60,000 nt of DNA from assembly GCA_030141605.1 (NCBI GenBank), contig JAQGDQ010000073.1, positions 64,001-124,000 of the forward strand, written 5' to 3'. The position numbers were made by a program, and so were the translations under genes. Under the pieces are notes generated by a model. The model was given only the letters and a program-made list of their open reading frames with translations. It did not search any database and was not told the origin of the DNA. Position 1 is the first letter of the stretch; each line of letters begins with the position of its first letter. Positions 1 through 11,279 of the stretch are shown here, one piece after another. Source of the DNA: Tubiluchus corallicola. Lineage: Eukaryota > Priapulida > Priapulimorpha > Priapulimorphida > Tubiluchidae.

Positions 1-480
1 CGGATGAAATACAAACACAGGTATTCATCAATCAAGAGTCTGTGGGATAAAGCATGATATAATACATGAAAATCCCTGCTGCAGTGCACACACATCAATC
101 ATAAGTATTGACATATGGTAAGCACTTGCAGGTTAGACACCACTGCGCCATGAATGCTGCACACAGTTGGCAAAACACAGCACTTCATCTAATAAATAAG
201 TTCACATCAGTATGCTCCTTTACATTAAACCCTCATGCTCATTAGAAAAGAGCTCTGCAGAACATCTTTAACATTAGTTCAATTGCTGAAGAGACCTTTG
301 CAGTAATTCAGCAATGAAAAGTATTCATAGACGAATTTTAGTCATTTCCTCTAACAAACTTATTTGGCACTTGGTGGACTTCCTGTTCAATGTAAACAAG
401 ATTGAGACTTTTCTCATATCCGTGCAATATTCAACCATTGCGTTAGATACTATGCCGAAGTAGCGGCCATACGTGATGTG
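1..480. other. Left edge, no recognisable gene
   Basis: AT-rich sequence without a convincing coding exon. It would be the 3' UTR of the tentative minus-strand gene whose last exons may lie at 481-492 and 607-711. I see no minus-strand AATAAA here that would settle this. Confidence 0.3.
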
Positions 481-492
481 TCACTCCACATC
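481..492 (-). CDS. Possible terminal coding exon of an unidentified minus-strand gene
   Basis: On the minus strand a strong acceptor (a T/G-rich tract ending TTGCAG at 498-493) is followed by GAT GTG GAG and a TGA stop. Joined in phase 0 to the candidate exon at 607-711 it would close a reading frame ending in Asp-Val-Glu. The acceptor is good but the coding part is only nine bases plus the stop, so this rests on splice signals alone. It may equally be a non-coding exon or chance. Confidence 0.15.
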   Translation of the reverse strand, partial: DVE

Positions 493-606
493 CTGCAAGC
501 AAAACAAACAAGCAATGAGTAAAATCAAGTAAACACGCAGGAAGAAAGTAAATAACAGAAGAGCGAATTTATTAAAAGGCAGGATTGGTAAAGAAGGTTT
601 ACTTAC

Positions 607-711
607 AAAGTTGGAAAAAACCAGGTAAAATATCAAGACAGGGCCGTCAAACGTTGATGTAAACTCATTTATTGGAATATAATGAACACAAGTTATAAAA
701 TAAACTATAGT
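607..711 (-). CDS. Possible 35-codon internal exon of an unidentified minus-strand gene
   Basis: An open frame of 35 codons on the minus strand is bounded by a weak acceptor (AATAG at 716-712) and a good donor (GTAAGT at 606-601). The peptide is hydrophobic near its end (GPVLIFYLVFSNF) and contains one Cys. Codon-like composition and the donor are suggestive. A frame this short is common in AT-rich DNA and I recognise no family. It could join the exon at 481-492. Function unknown. Confidence 0.18.
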
Positions 712-2555
712 CTATTAAGATTCCAAGAATCACTAGACTATTGGTAGTTAATAGGTGTGAAGTTAATTTTAACTACTTGACGTAGGTTAATATGTAAATA
801 AATCGATTGTCTGCCACAAATAAATAACAATCTAAGGAATTCACTGATTTTAATAAATTCCATGTGATATTTTAGGCAAAATGATGCTTTTATACATGTG
901 TGAGAATTAGCTCCTAACCATCGCAGAAGGATTGGAGAGTCACAAGACCAACGAGCACTGCTCTTCAGGGTGCTAAAAATGTGGTAAAAATGAACTGCCA
1001 TTTCCCTTAGCGCAGCTTATTACGATACCCGCAATAGAAATGTATAATTGATGAGATCTATCAATTATTTGCTTAATTCACTGCGTGAATGAGACGGAAG
1101 AGGAAGAATTAATAATAGATGAGATCAGAATAAATTATGGTGGAACATCTCCAAGTTAACTAGGCTGGTTTACCTACTCCGGTACAATGAATGTTTTATT
1201 TATGACGAATTGGCTACACAGTTGAGTCGACAAGCTGACGATAAATAAGTTAAAGTAGCTCGTCAACTTGGCTGCTTATACACTGCTTTCCAAAGCTGCT
1301 TATACACAGCATTGATTTAATAATACGTGTGTGCACCACAATTATAAAACATTCTGCTATAAAAGAAACAATGTTACTATAATTCAATTACGTATATCTT
1401 TTATTTCACCACTCTTTATGTCTATGCATACAAAAGACTGCCACAGTGACATAATCTCAAATTACAAACAAGATTTTTAGAGAAAATTATCTAGTGGTAT
1501 CTAAGCGACGTTGCTCATAAATTCTTGAAAAATAAATATTTTAGTCGTTTGTTCAGCGGCTAAATTAAAAAATAAAACGCAATGGCAGTCCGCGGTTCAA
1601 TTGCTAAACACAGAATATAGAATTACAAACTAAGAGAGCTCAAGAGGAAATTTAAATTAACTTTATTCATTTACTGGATACCTAACTCGCATTTATTACA
1701 AAAATAGGCAGCGTCTGCATTTTATTACTAAATTCCTATACTACCTATGCCGTACAAACTACGATCGACCAACTCCATTATATAGGATTTACTCCGGACA
1801 CTTAATTATAACTGCAAAGCACTTGCAGCAATCAGTGCAGTTAGCAATATTGATATCCAATACACATTGTAGCAGTAAAATATACAATACCCTATTATTC
1901 ATCAATCAATCACACGTCCATAATAGCACAACACATTGTAACCTTTCAGTAATTAGAGTGCATTACGAAAATCAGAATATAAGACGACGATCAACGCTTT
2001 GATTAGTGGAAATTTATTCCACCATTCCTCACGATTCCTTTAAGAATATTTTTGGAATTGTTCGCCGACGCATGCGAAATGGCCACAGTAAATGCGGAGA
2101 AAGTGGAAAGAAAGCAGACACACCCCTAACAGAAAAGACTGTTTCAAACAGAAGAAAGAGTGAAGCCGAAAAGTATGCCATTATATTATTCCGAGTATAT
2201 CAACTTACACTAACTTACCATCACTAAACTGTGTTTTCCAGATTCAGTACTTTTCAGACAATTAACTTCCTGACACACTTGCACAAGAAGTAAAACCAAC
2301 ATGGTTGTAAAACCAACGTGGTTATATATCTGTATTTCCCGCCAGAAGTGTGAGACTTAGTATCTTAAAGACACGTATAACTGATGAAAGGCACTGTTCC
2401 TGTACTCTGAACTGATATGATTAGATAGCTGGTTGATCAAATATTATACTTTTATACCGGTTGTATCTACTTTACATTGTGCAGGTCAAAAGTGCTTTTA
2501 AATTCGCCTACGCAAAACGTATGTAACAATAAATTTAAATTTAAATTTCGCCGAG
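712..2555. other. Intergenic or intronic, nothing recognised
   Basis: AT-rich sequence with only short chance frames (for example 738-1001 minus, and 2006-2227 plus, which begins with GTG). No domain, RNA gene or repeat stands out. Confidence 0.4.
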
Positions 2556-2559
2556 TGAA

Positions 2560-3475
2560 GTACACAAGTCAACTCGCGCTATTGGTCGAGGGACTCGTTG
2601 AACTCAAGATCCTTGATTTTGAGTACCGCCAACGCAGCCATCTTGAGTTTAAAATTGCAAATTGAAAATCCAACTCTGCCAATCGATTCAGAATTCGGTA
2701 TAGTATGTTGCTACATGTATAGAGTTTCATAAGTATCCATAGAGCTTCATAAGTATCCATTGCGATTAGGCAGAACCTTAGTTTTTCTTGAAAATGACGC
2801 TATTGCTCCCATTTAGAATTTTCGATGACAGATCAAAAATCCGGCTCTGTCAATAGATGCGAAAATGTCTTCTGTAATTTATATTTCGGTAAAGTTTCAT
2901 GATGATCCACTACAAATGCGAAGAGCACAAGGTTTTTTCGAAAATGGAGATATCGCCACCACCTTGAATTCGAAATGGCGGATCGAAAGTCAGTCGAAGC
3001 GAATTTGTTCTAGCACATTCCTGTGAAATTTCATGACGATCCATTGCAAATTTCTACAGCTACAGCCTTAGGTTTTTTTGAAAGTGACGTTACTGCTGCA
3101 ATCTTGAATTCAAAATAGCTGATCGAAAATCTGATGAAGAATTCGTTCCGGTGTAACTGTATAAAGTTTCATGGCGATTAAACTACACATTGGCATAGTC
3201 TTAGGATTTTTTTAAAAGTGAAGCTATTGCTGCCATCTTGAATTCTAGAGGGCAAATCGAAAATTCGAATCCGTCAATTGATGCGGAATCCATTCAAGTA
3301 CATTCCTGAAACGTTTCGTGACGGCGATCTACTACAAATTTGTAGTTTTTTCGACAATAATGTTATTGCCGCCACCTTGAATTCAAAATAGCGAATTGAA
3401 GACCCGGCCCCGTCAGTTGATACAGAATTTGTTCTATTATAAGTATTCATGAAAAGTTTTATACAACCATACTGT
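2560..3475. repeat. Diverged tandem array, unit about 140 bp, marked by CTTGAATTC
   Basis: A core TTGAATTC followed by AAAATRGCGRATCGAAA-like sequence recurs at about 2964, 3104, 3238 and 3377, a spacing of 134-140 bp. More diverged copies lie near 2643 and 2814. Between cores the units share a run like GTTTCATGATGATCCACTACAAAT and a T-rich stretch. At least five to six units are visible, each interrupted by substitutions and small indels. The same unit occurs again at 26.6-27.0 kb. There is no long open frame, so this looks like a dispersed satellite or internally repetitive transposon. Confidence 0.75.
2726..2762. repeat. Short tandem duplication inside the 140-bp array
   Basis: The string TTCATAAGTATCCAT occurs twice in direct succession, separated by AGAGC, giving a unit of about 20 bp. 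It lies in one unit of the larger array and is probably replication slippage. Confidence 0.7.
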
Positions 3476-3479
3476 GCAT

Positions 3480-5815
3480 TCTCCAAGCATGTGTGAATAC
3501 CCCTTAACACAGCATGCACTTACTTTCGTCCTTAACTAGCTTCCATATTCTCTCTAACCTACAGACAATATGCACTCGAGGGGGAATTACAGGCACTTGT
3601 TCGTGTGAAGAAAGCGAACTCTGCTAAATTATACATGCTCGTCAGGTTGTAATGTGATTTGCCTGCCTGTACTCACAGTAATTGTATGTACATATTGACG
3701 TACATGGCATCTTTAAGGTAGAAGCCCTTACACTCAGCAGCAGCTTCCGTTAAGTATGAAGATGGCTACATCTCTAGGCAACCGGCAGCTGTATTTCATT
3801 ACCTCACCAATTAACGCAATGTTGCCGTGATAAGATTGCTGATGCTATCCTTTCGCCTGCATTCACTAACATGCAGAGGCGCCTTATAGCTTCATCTTCC
3901 GGCCAGAATCGCAAAGCACTAAAGATTTGTATTGCAACAATTATTTTTAGATTGGGAATGTTACTAATTTCGGCCCAGTGGAGTTCTTAAATACATTATT
4001 TTAAAACAAATAACCTATATTGGCATAATTTCCCTATTCTGCATTGGCAAAAATGAAACTATTGTTGACCAATTTGACCTAACTGGCAATATTCCCCAGA
4101 TCATACTAAAAATTGTGTATGTCTTGATTATTATCTATGCTTAGTTAGGCATAATACAATTTTTATGTATGTGTATGAACAAATGTTAATAAAACATTAA
4201 AATATCTAGATTAAAGGCCAAATAAGAGGCTAACAAAGCAAATGAACAAGAATAGTGCAAGTTATAGCACAGTCATAATATACACATGACATGGGTTAAC
4301 TACGAAACTAATATCGCTATTAAACATCAAAATTTCGAGAACCTAAACAGTAAGCCAAAATAAGCTCAATAATAACAGTTCAAAAACCCCTACACGTGAT
4401 CAAGTCATAGACATACTACAGCCACTAGTGGTTATAAACACCACAACGTAAGTATGTGGATAATAGAATAAAATTAAACTATTGAAGTCAAAAATTTTGG
4501 AGCTCACTCAGACTGCAAACTGTCTCAAATGCAAACGTTTTTTGCAGACAGCAAGAGGAAATTCAAACACTTCAGAAAGTAAGTTATTTCATCGTTGACT
4601 AAAAGTGAATATTCAAATGATCCAAAGTTTAACAAGTTTAAATGATCACCATATAATGATTGACCTGTTAATATCAAAACTGTCTTGCAGTTTCTAAGGT
4701 TTGCAGTTCTAAACAAATGTCGCAATCCATTTTTCTATGAAAGACATGACAGCCCAAACACCAATGCAGTGGCACGCCTTTGAGCACATTTAAGTAAATT
4801 TATATCTCTGGCAAAATGATATATGCCCATGTCTGTAAAGCATATTTCTGACAGCTTTGTATAAGAGTACGCGTGGCTTTGAGTCAAGGTATCCTAAAGT
4901 TCAAAATAATAAGCTAATCACAGCATTGGCATTAGATGCAATTAAGTGACAATTCTGATGTCACGTCAATTGGACTGAGATATTCCCAGGCACATTCAAT
5001 AATTAATGGATGATACTAACTCACAGTTAAGCATATAATCATAATCAAGATTATTGTAACGAAAATGAATGGTGCGGTGCTTGGAAACACTAAACTTCAT
5101 TAATTAGGTCATCTGTCCTGTCACTAGAAGGATTAAGATCATCCTGCAAAGCTATAGCAGGACGGCTTGAATGAAGTTATTGAGTGAAATGAGTAGGCAG
5201 GTGCTTGTTGTGCAGGTAATGTTCCATGTGCCGTACGTACTTCACACCAGGCAATCCTAAGACACGTCTGACTTCATGCATCATAGTTTACTGCATGTGC
5301 TTAACTAGCTGTACCAAACCATTCACAAATTACATGCACAAAATTCTGGATTTGCATGAATTTAAAGCAGTCTAAAGCACTGGCAGTATAGGTAAGCGGA
5401 ATGTTTGTATGGTAGATTGGTCAAGGGGTTTAAAGTCTAAAAATAGAGGTCCCTGATGCAAATACACGTTAGAGGTACTACAAACCATTACAGAGCCAAT
5501 CAATTCTAACACAATTACAGAAGAAAACAGAGTTAGGAATGAGGACGAAGTGATCGTCCTGACGTCTCTTATGAAACGGAAATAAAGGAAGTTAATGAGC
5601 AATTTCCTGGAATCGATTGATTGCGCACTCTAACCTCATCGACTGATAATAACACGCCTAAATGAAGCCAGACGTTTGAATGAGGGCAGGAAATTCATGT
5701 TTTACTAAGATTAACCAGCTCATGCAGTCGTGAGTTTTGATAAAAGGCGTGGCTTCGCACTTACACAATATGTTCCGAAGAAAAACAAAGTGAAAATCAC
5801 CCAAAAGAAAGCGGC
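3480..5815. other. Non-coding stretch, nothing recognised
   Basis: Short chance frames only (3274-3519, 4525-4725 and 5372-5602, all minus) with no family signature. No obvious repeat was seen by eye. Confidence 0.4.
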
Positions 5816-5824
5816 AAAAAGATT

Positions 5825-5955
5825 TTCCTACGACTTGAACCCACGGCCTCCTGTTTTAGGTTGTTTATAAGGAAGGTGTGCACAAATGAATACTTGATGA
5901 CTCTGATGGTAGAGTGCTTGCCTTGCAATCCGATATAACTCTGAGTTAAAAATCT
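5825..5955. repeat. tRNA-like promoter fragments, possible SINE remnant
   Basis: On the plus strand GATGGTAGAGTGCTTGCC near 5906-5925 resembles the D-arm/A-box of a tRNA. On the minus strand GTGGGTTCAAGTC (plus 5837-5849) resembles a T-arm/B-box. They face opposite ways and no full cloverleaf can be folded, so this is not called a tRNA gene. A decayed tRNA-derived SINE or two overlapping fragments is the best guess. Confidence 0.25.
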
Positions 5956-5959
5956 TCAC

Positions 5960-7035
5960 TAAGGAACAAGGTATTTTTCGCCTTATTCTTTCAACGCCAA
6001 ACCATAAGAACTATATGGGATTTGCTGTTTCTGACCATGCAACATTGAACCAACCACATCTACAGGGTATGTTCACAATTTCCGTGCTTTGAACAATTCG
6101 AATGGCTTACTCAACTTGTTTTCGAGCTAAATAGACAAGTGGAAAATTAGCTTTATGTTGTAAAAGCACATACAAGCACGTAGAACGAGTATTTTTATAA
6201 ACCGCCTGTCACCGCAATTAGATCCTGAGGTGGAACTAGAAAATGGTGCGCCAACTTTCAGCCGAAAAGTGTTCAAGGGAATTGAAAAAAAAACCAAGGT
6301 ACCACATTCGCATCAAATCCCTTAACCGGGCAGACATTAGTTCGTTATATGAACGTATAGCAATCACACCGGAAATAATAGCGTCATCTTTGTATTATAT
6401 TCGCCTCCCCTAGCACTTCCTAGTCTACATTAATCATCGAGTTTGGCAGCTGCATAGAGCATCATAAACACATCAGTGTGATATAGCAGCAGCAGCAGAA
6501 TATAATTCAGGGAACAAATACGACAAATTGTGCGAATTAAATAGCCCAGTATGGCTGTCATAAATGCATTTATTGGATGGATGATCAAGAACGTGAGTGC
6601 CCCGCAGATCATTGCGTATTAGCGGTTCAATTAGTACCAGCTACTCCTCACTTTAAACCAAATTATTTTAATTGCTTACATGCATTTCTATTCATCCATG
6701 TATCGTGACTGTATTTCTATTGATCTGCAGACCGGAAGTGACCATCCCTATAAGGTTTTGTGCTTAGCCAGTACCCAGTACAGATTTGTGTGCGCGGAAA
6801 GAAACCCATAGTAACATGTATAGATGCTATGGATACACTGTAGCCATTTGTCAATGCAGAGTGAAGCTGTGAAACGTTTGGACACCAAGCAGCATTCAGT
6901 TTGACAAATGTTTTTAAAACTGCTATGACGTTAGAATACAAATCTGTTGTACTAATTTACACTTTAGATGGAGTTCGTTGGCGTTCCCCGTTGTAAGCGG
7001 TTTGCGGGTTCTGAGTATAGAAGTTGCGGGTGACT
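5960..7035. other. Non-coding stretch, nothing recognised
   Basis: Contains a short CAG-type run (near 6487-6500) and chance frames (6430-6612 and 6717-6941, minus). No gene can be supported. Confidence 0.35.
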
Positions 7036-7039
7036 TGAT

Positions 7040-7215
7040 GTTGTGGGCCCTGCAGTAACAGATAGTAAGGTTACAGGTGTTGAGACTGAATGCAGAGACT
7101 TGCTGGACCGACGTTGTGTTGCTGAGGTTATGAGTGTAAAAGTTGAGGGTGTTGAGGTTATGGATGATGAAGTTATTGATATTAAGGTTGAGGGTGTTGA
7201 GGTTCTGGTGATGAC
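7040..7215 (+). repeat. Degenerate minisatellite rich in GTTGAGGGTGTTGAGGTT
   Basis: The string AGGTTGAGGGTGTTGAGGTT-like is repeated at about 7143-7164 and 7183-7204, with weaker copies upstream. A plus-strand frame of 85 codons (7043-7300, GTG start) crosses it and reads as Val/Glu-rich repeats (VEGVEV). That frame is most likely a by-product of the repeat, not a gene. Confidence 0.5.
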
Positions 7216-9370
7216 ATTATTAAGTCTGCGGGTGCTACGGAATCATACATACAATGAAAGTCCTTTGGAAGGAGTTACTAGACTAAATTTTATCCGCTAA
7301 ACGGGTTCAAAAAATACAATCTTAAAATACGAATTTAGAAAATCAGACACACCTGACCTGAAGAGTTACCGTTTGGCCTGCATTTGCACCTTTTTGAAGT
7401 TTTCGGTTTAATATCTTCCTAATATCACAATTAATTATTGGAAATATCACAACATGATAAATTTATTAACTTTTTTACCGGTACAACATACGCCACATGC
7501 TATACAAGAAAGTATGACTTCTAATTAGAATGTTACCATACTGATGGCAAAGCTTAATTTATTGCCATGACAACGTCAACAGGCTTTGCACAAAATCATG
7601 GCCAGAAGGAAGCTTTTGCTAATTAATACTGCCAAAGAATACCACTGAGCTCAAGATATAATTAGGTTTGCCACAAAATAAGCATTAGCTCTTATTTAAT
7701 CCACTTATAAAACTTGCATGTTTGATGGGGTAGAGAAAATCACAGCAGTTATTCAAATCCCCCCCCCCCCGCCAGACCTGAAAAACTTCAGTGATACAAT
7801 AGTGCGGTGAATACCAGTAATGAAGGCTTTAAGCATCCTACTGAGGCATAAGTTTTTCTTAACCTACTTTGTACATACGATTCCAATTTGCTCACTTCTA
7901 ATACTAATTAGAAAGTAGCTTCTAATTGACAGGCTAATGACAGGTATTAAACAGTTAATACTTCGATTTTGGTAATTAAATGAATTCAACAAATCAACAA
8001 AATTAACTTACAGCAAGTTCGTAACATTTAGGAAATAAGGTATTGTACACGTAATGTATATGAACGATAACATAATTATAATCCAATACTTGATACATAT
8101 CAGCACTTGTCACTGATGTCATTCACTTGTATGTAATTTCAAAGAAAATTTGAATATATATTTACAATGTTATTATCCACATCAGCAATCTGTCTTAAAT
8201 AAAGCACAAAACCAGCTTTCTAATTAAAAGTTATGTTAATACCCTGCTCACAACTTTGCTGTTTCTGCCATTACCAAGCTTGACTGATCGATAAAGTCAA
8301 ATACTAGCGGCAGCGGATACCTGAGACCAAGTAGGTTAATTTAAATTTCAGCTTTCTCCCAGTATCACGGCTGATGTGGTGCAGGTAGGCAGCTGATCTA
8401 TTTGAACAGTAACTGTAGTTGGCACAACAAAAGCTTGCATGGACAACATGTAGCACCTGCTTTGAGTGGCCTTGCTAGGTTGTAGCCTGAACTGCCTGAA
8501 TTTAACAAAGAAAGCAACAAACCAAGAACTCGAGATAAGCTTGAAGAACTGATAGTGAATTTGACAGCCTAGCAACCACCTGGGGTTGAAAAACATTCCA
8601 CAACCCGCTCACTGTAAAAAGGATGTGCAAAGTATTTTCGACAGAAAATGGGGTTAACAAAACATCCCCCTTTTAACACGTTCACATAAAGCCAAATCCC
8701 TGAATTTGTACATATGTGCAGTGTGGGAAATCTGAAAATATGCACACTGCACAGCTTCTATGAAAAACGATCGAGTGCTACTTCAGTACTTAACTTAACA
8801 TATACTAATTAAATAATCAACTTGAAACCGTTGGGATGGGCGCCGTTACCAAAAGTTTAAATATCAACAATTAGTAGCCATTTAACAGAACAACAGTAAT
8901 TTAATCAGGCTTATTAGAGAAATTAAGGATGCAGTTATTAATGCAATGCAGAATATAATAGGCGTATTATGACAATCTCATTAAGTTAGCAGAAATAAGT
9001 TAGACCATTGCACCTTGTTTAAAACATGTCCAAAGATTTCGATTCACTTCTTCAAACAAAAAGCAACAAAACCACTAAAAACAAGTCAACAAGTAGTCAA
9101 ACACAGCTGCAGGTTTAACGATAAGCCACTAAATTATTTTGTCCACGCACTTCATTTTTCCAAGGCTTTCATATGTCGCACATTTCCACTTTCAAGGCAT
9201 GCCTGCAAAAGTTAAGCAGCACCGCACCTGGTTAGTATGTGGGCGAGTGCTAAAAGGGAAAACTGCTCTTTGCGGGATTCATCTGCATCTGTGTAAGTTA
9301 CCTTGTTAAGAGAGAGTATATATGTATCCGAATGTAATTAACACACAACTACCATTTTACCCAGACTGCT
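7216..9370. other. Non-coding stretch with a C12 run
   Basis: A run of twelve C residues lies at 7759-7770. A minus-strand frame ending in a good donor (GTAAGT at 8011-8006) could be an exon of the tentative leftward gene, but its upstream acceptor is weak. No domain is recognisable. Confidence 0.3.
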
Positions 9371-9373
9371 GAC

Positions 9374-9509
9374 GTAACGAACTGTATAAAAATCTACAAT
9401 GGACAAACTAGTTTGCCAAATGCTGTCAAAACAGAACAATAAATTCAGCCCGTCTTTGATTCCAGCTTGCACTGTAACGAAATGTACAGAAATCTAAAAT
9501 GGGCAAACC
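9374..9509. repeat. Imperfect direct repeat, two 35-bp copies about 101 bp apart
   Basis: GTAACGAACTGTATAAAAAT followed by CTACAATGGACAAAC at 9374-9408 matches a copy at 9475-9509 with a handful of substitutions. This is an old local duplication with no coding significance seen. Confidence 0.6.
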
Positions 9510-10610
9510 AATAAATAGTGCCCAAAACGAAGTAATAACGTAGCAATATTGATACTTGTGAACATCTATTAATAACTGCTCTTATCTGTTCATTTATTAT
9601 TACCCGTACCGTAAGCTAAACTAAAAATTTAAGCCTTCAGTAGGAGCCGCTATTCTGGAAGACCTGCAGTCAAAATCGATTATTCAGCGTTACTACAACA
9701 GGCTAATGCCATTCAGGTAGCTGCTCCCAACTTTACCTGAACAATGAGTGACTTTCTCACAGTTTCACGACAATAATAATTGCCCAGGTATGAATCATTT
9801 ATAATACCTGTAGGCACCAAACTACGCTTTTTATGGAAACCAAGCCGGTCGAACAAAGATCGCTACGTTGAAAAAACACCTACGCTTACACTGATTAAAC
9901 AGTCGAGCTAAATGACTGCATGTACTTAAATTTCAATTTATCACTTCGTAAAATAATCATAATCTATATTAGAATAGGCAGGTAATCCAAGCATGCACGC
10001 TGCAAGTTTTATTAATAAATTCACCGTTTTGGGCTTAACGAGTCTTCAATTCAAACTGATCAATACAGTTCGCTATTTTTGTGAACAATCATTAGTAGTT
10101 AACAGTGCATAATTTTAATGTATACCATTATTTTAACGAGTTAATATGTGTTTACGATAATTTATGTCGCGGTCAAATTACATGTATATGCACTTAGCGT
10201 ACTGTACGTGCGCCGTTCACCATCCACAGTTAGCAACAGCACAAATACCGTAGCAAAAACTGTCTTATTAAAAAAGGGGTAAATGCTGTTCTTGACACAG
10301 GTACAGTATGTGCTACAGTTCGGGACGGTGTACACTGTACAGCAATGGTAGTAACTGGAGCTTTCGCCAAAAATACTACATTGCTAGGATAACGAACGGC
10401 GGTAAAATATCGTGTATATTATTGCATTAACAGCCATTATAGTAAAAAATGTACAATTAACCATTTTTTCATTTCATTTCACGAAAAAGTGAAAAATTAT
10501 ATTTTCAACCAACTCAAAAAATTGTCAAACTTTAAAACTGTCAACTTTTTCACTTTATCATGCACTTAACTTTATTACTCTGTTACTTATTACCCGCATT
10601 TACCGGTAAA
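9510..10610. other. Non-coding stretch, nothing recognised
   Basis: AT-rich with no long frame. It would be intron if the leftward gene at 10.6 kb is real. Confidence 0.3.
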
Positions 10611-10616
10611 ACTTAC

Positions 10617-10709
10617 CTGCAATTTGTCGTCACAGCCATATCCATTAACTACTACAATAATTAATACAGCTGCTATCACGTGCACACAACAAATAAATCC
10701 AAAATGCTT
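10617..10709 (-). CDS. Possible 31-codon exon, hydrophobic and signal-anchor-like, gene unidentified
   Basis: On the minus strand a strong acceptor (pyrimidine-rich tract ending TTCTCAG at 10716-10710) is followed by 31 open codons. A strong donor follows (CAG then GTAAGT at 10616-10611). The peptide has a hydrophobic run (VIAAVLIIVVVN) followed by GYGCDDKLQ, like the end of a signal peptide or a membrane segment. There is no ATG in this frame, so an upstream exon would be required. The same stretch also offers a short ATG frame (MDMAVTTNC) that uses the same donor. Both splice signals are good but no family is recognised. Confidence 0.25.
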
Positions 10710-10779
10710 CTGAGAACACAAAACAAAAGCTCACTTCTTTGTTCATCTATTTACCGATAATGCAGTGCACGGAGTTTTC

Positions 10780-11060
10780 CTTAAGAACTCACTCTACTCA
10801 AAGCTGAACTGAGAGTTCCACGATATGAACCGATCAAACTACTCAACCACTGCAGCAACAGCAGGGGGCGGGTAATTGGGAGTTTGCAATACGCTCGAGG
10901 GGTGAGGCAATCAGCGGGATCGTGCGAAACTGTGCGCAAATTTCAGAGTTTCAGCTAGCGCAGGCTGAAATAGCATCATTGATTTAATAACAAGACAGTA
11001 AAACGCTAAAAACAAATCGTAAAGTTGGGATAAAAGCTGGTTGGACAGCCGTGGCATGCA
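10780..11060. promoter_or_regulatory. Candidate promoter region with a GC box
   Basis: This short stretch is richer in G+C and CpG than its surroundings. It holds GGGGGCGGGT near 10864-10873, a match to an Sp1/KLF GC box, upstream (on the minus strand) of the candidate exon at 10617-10709. No TATA box or start site can be assigned. Confidence 0.25.
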
Positions 11061-11277
11061 GCTAGCAGTCGCAGGTGCGAACACTTCAAATAATGAAACA
11101 GCTATACTGCTGTACCGCCTCATAACTCACGAGTGGAGTAGTATTTGGAAGAGAGTAGTCCATATTCAAGATTTTCATCTTGAAGAAGCCTGGAAGCTTA
11201 GGGAGAAAACTAATGAGGACCTAAACGCTGCAGTGCACAATCGAACGGCACCTGTCAAAAACCAAATAAAGCAGTAG
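11056..11277 (+). CDS. Small unrecognised ORF
   Basis: An ATG-started plus-strand frame of 73 codons encodes a mildly charged peptide (EEAWKLREKTNEDLNAAV in its C-terminal half could form a helix). It sits next to the GC-rich candidate promoter. I know no matching family, there are no splice signals tying it to other exons, and a chance frame is as likely as a gene. Confidence 0.12.
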   Translation: MQLAVAGANTSNNETAILLYRLITHEWSSIWKRVVHIQDFHLEEAWKLREKTNEDLNAAVHNRTAPVKNQIKQ

Positions 11278-11279
11278 CT

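Noticed and set aside
5825-5955. tRNA gene
   Set aside because: The A-box-like and B-box-like pieces face opposite directions and no acceptor stem or cloverleaf can be formed.
7043-7300. Val/Glu-rich 85-codon frame
   Set aside because: It is generated by a degenerate minisatellite, starts at GTG and has no supporting splice or promoter signals.
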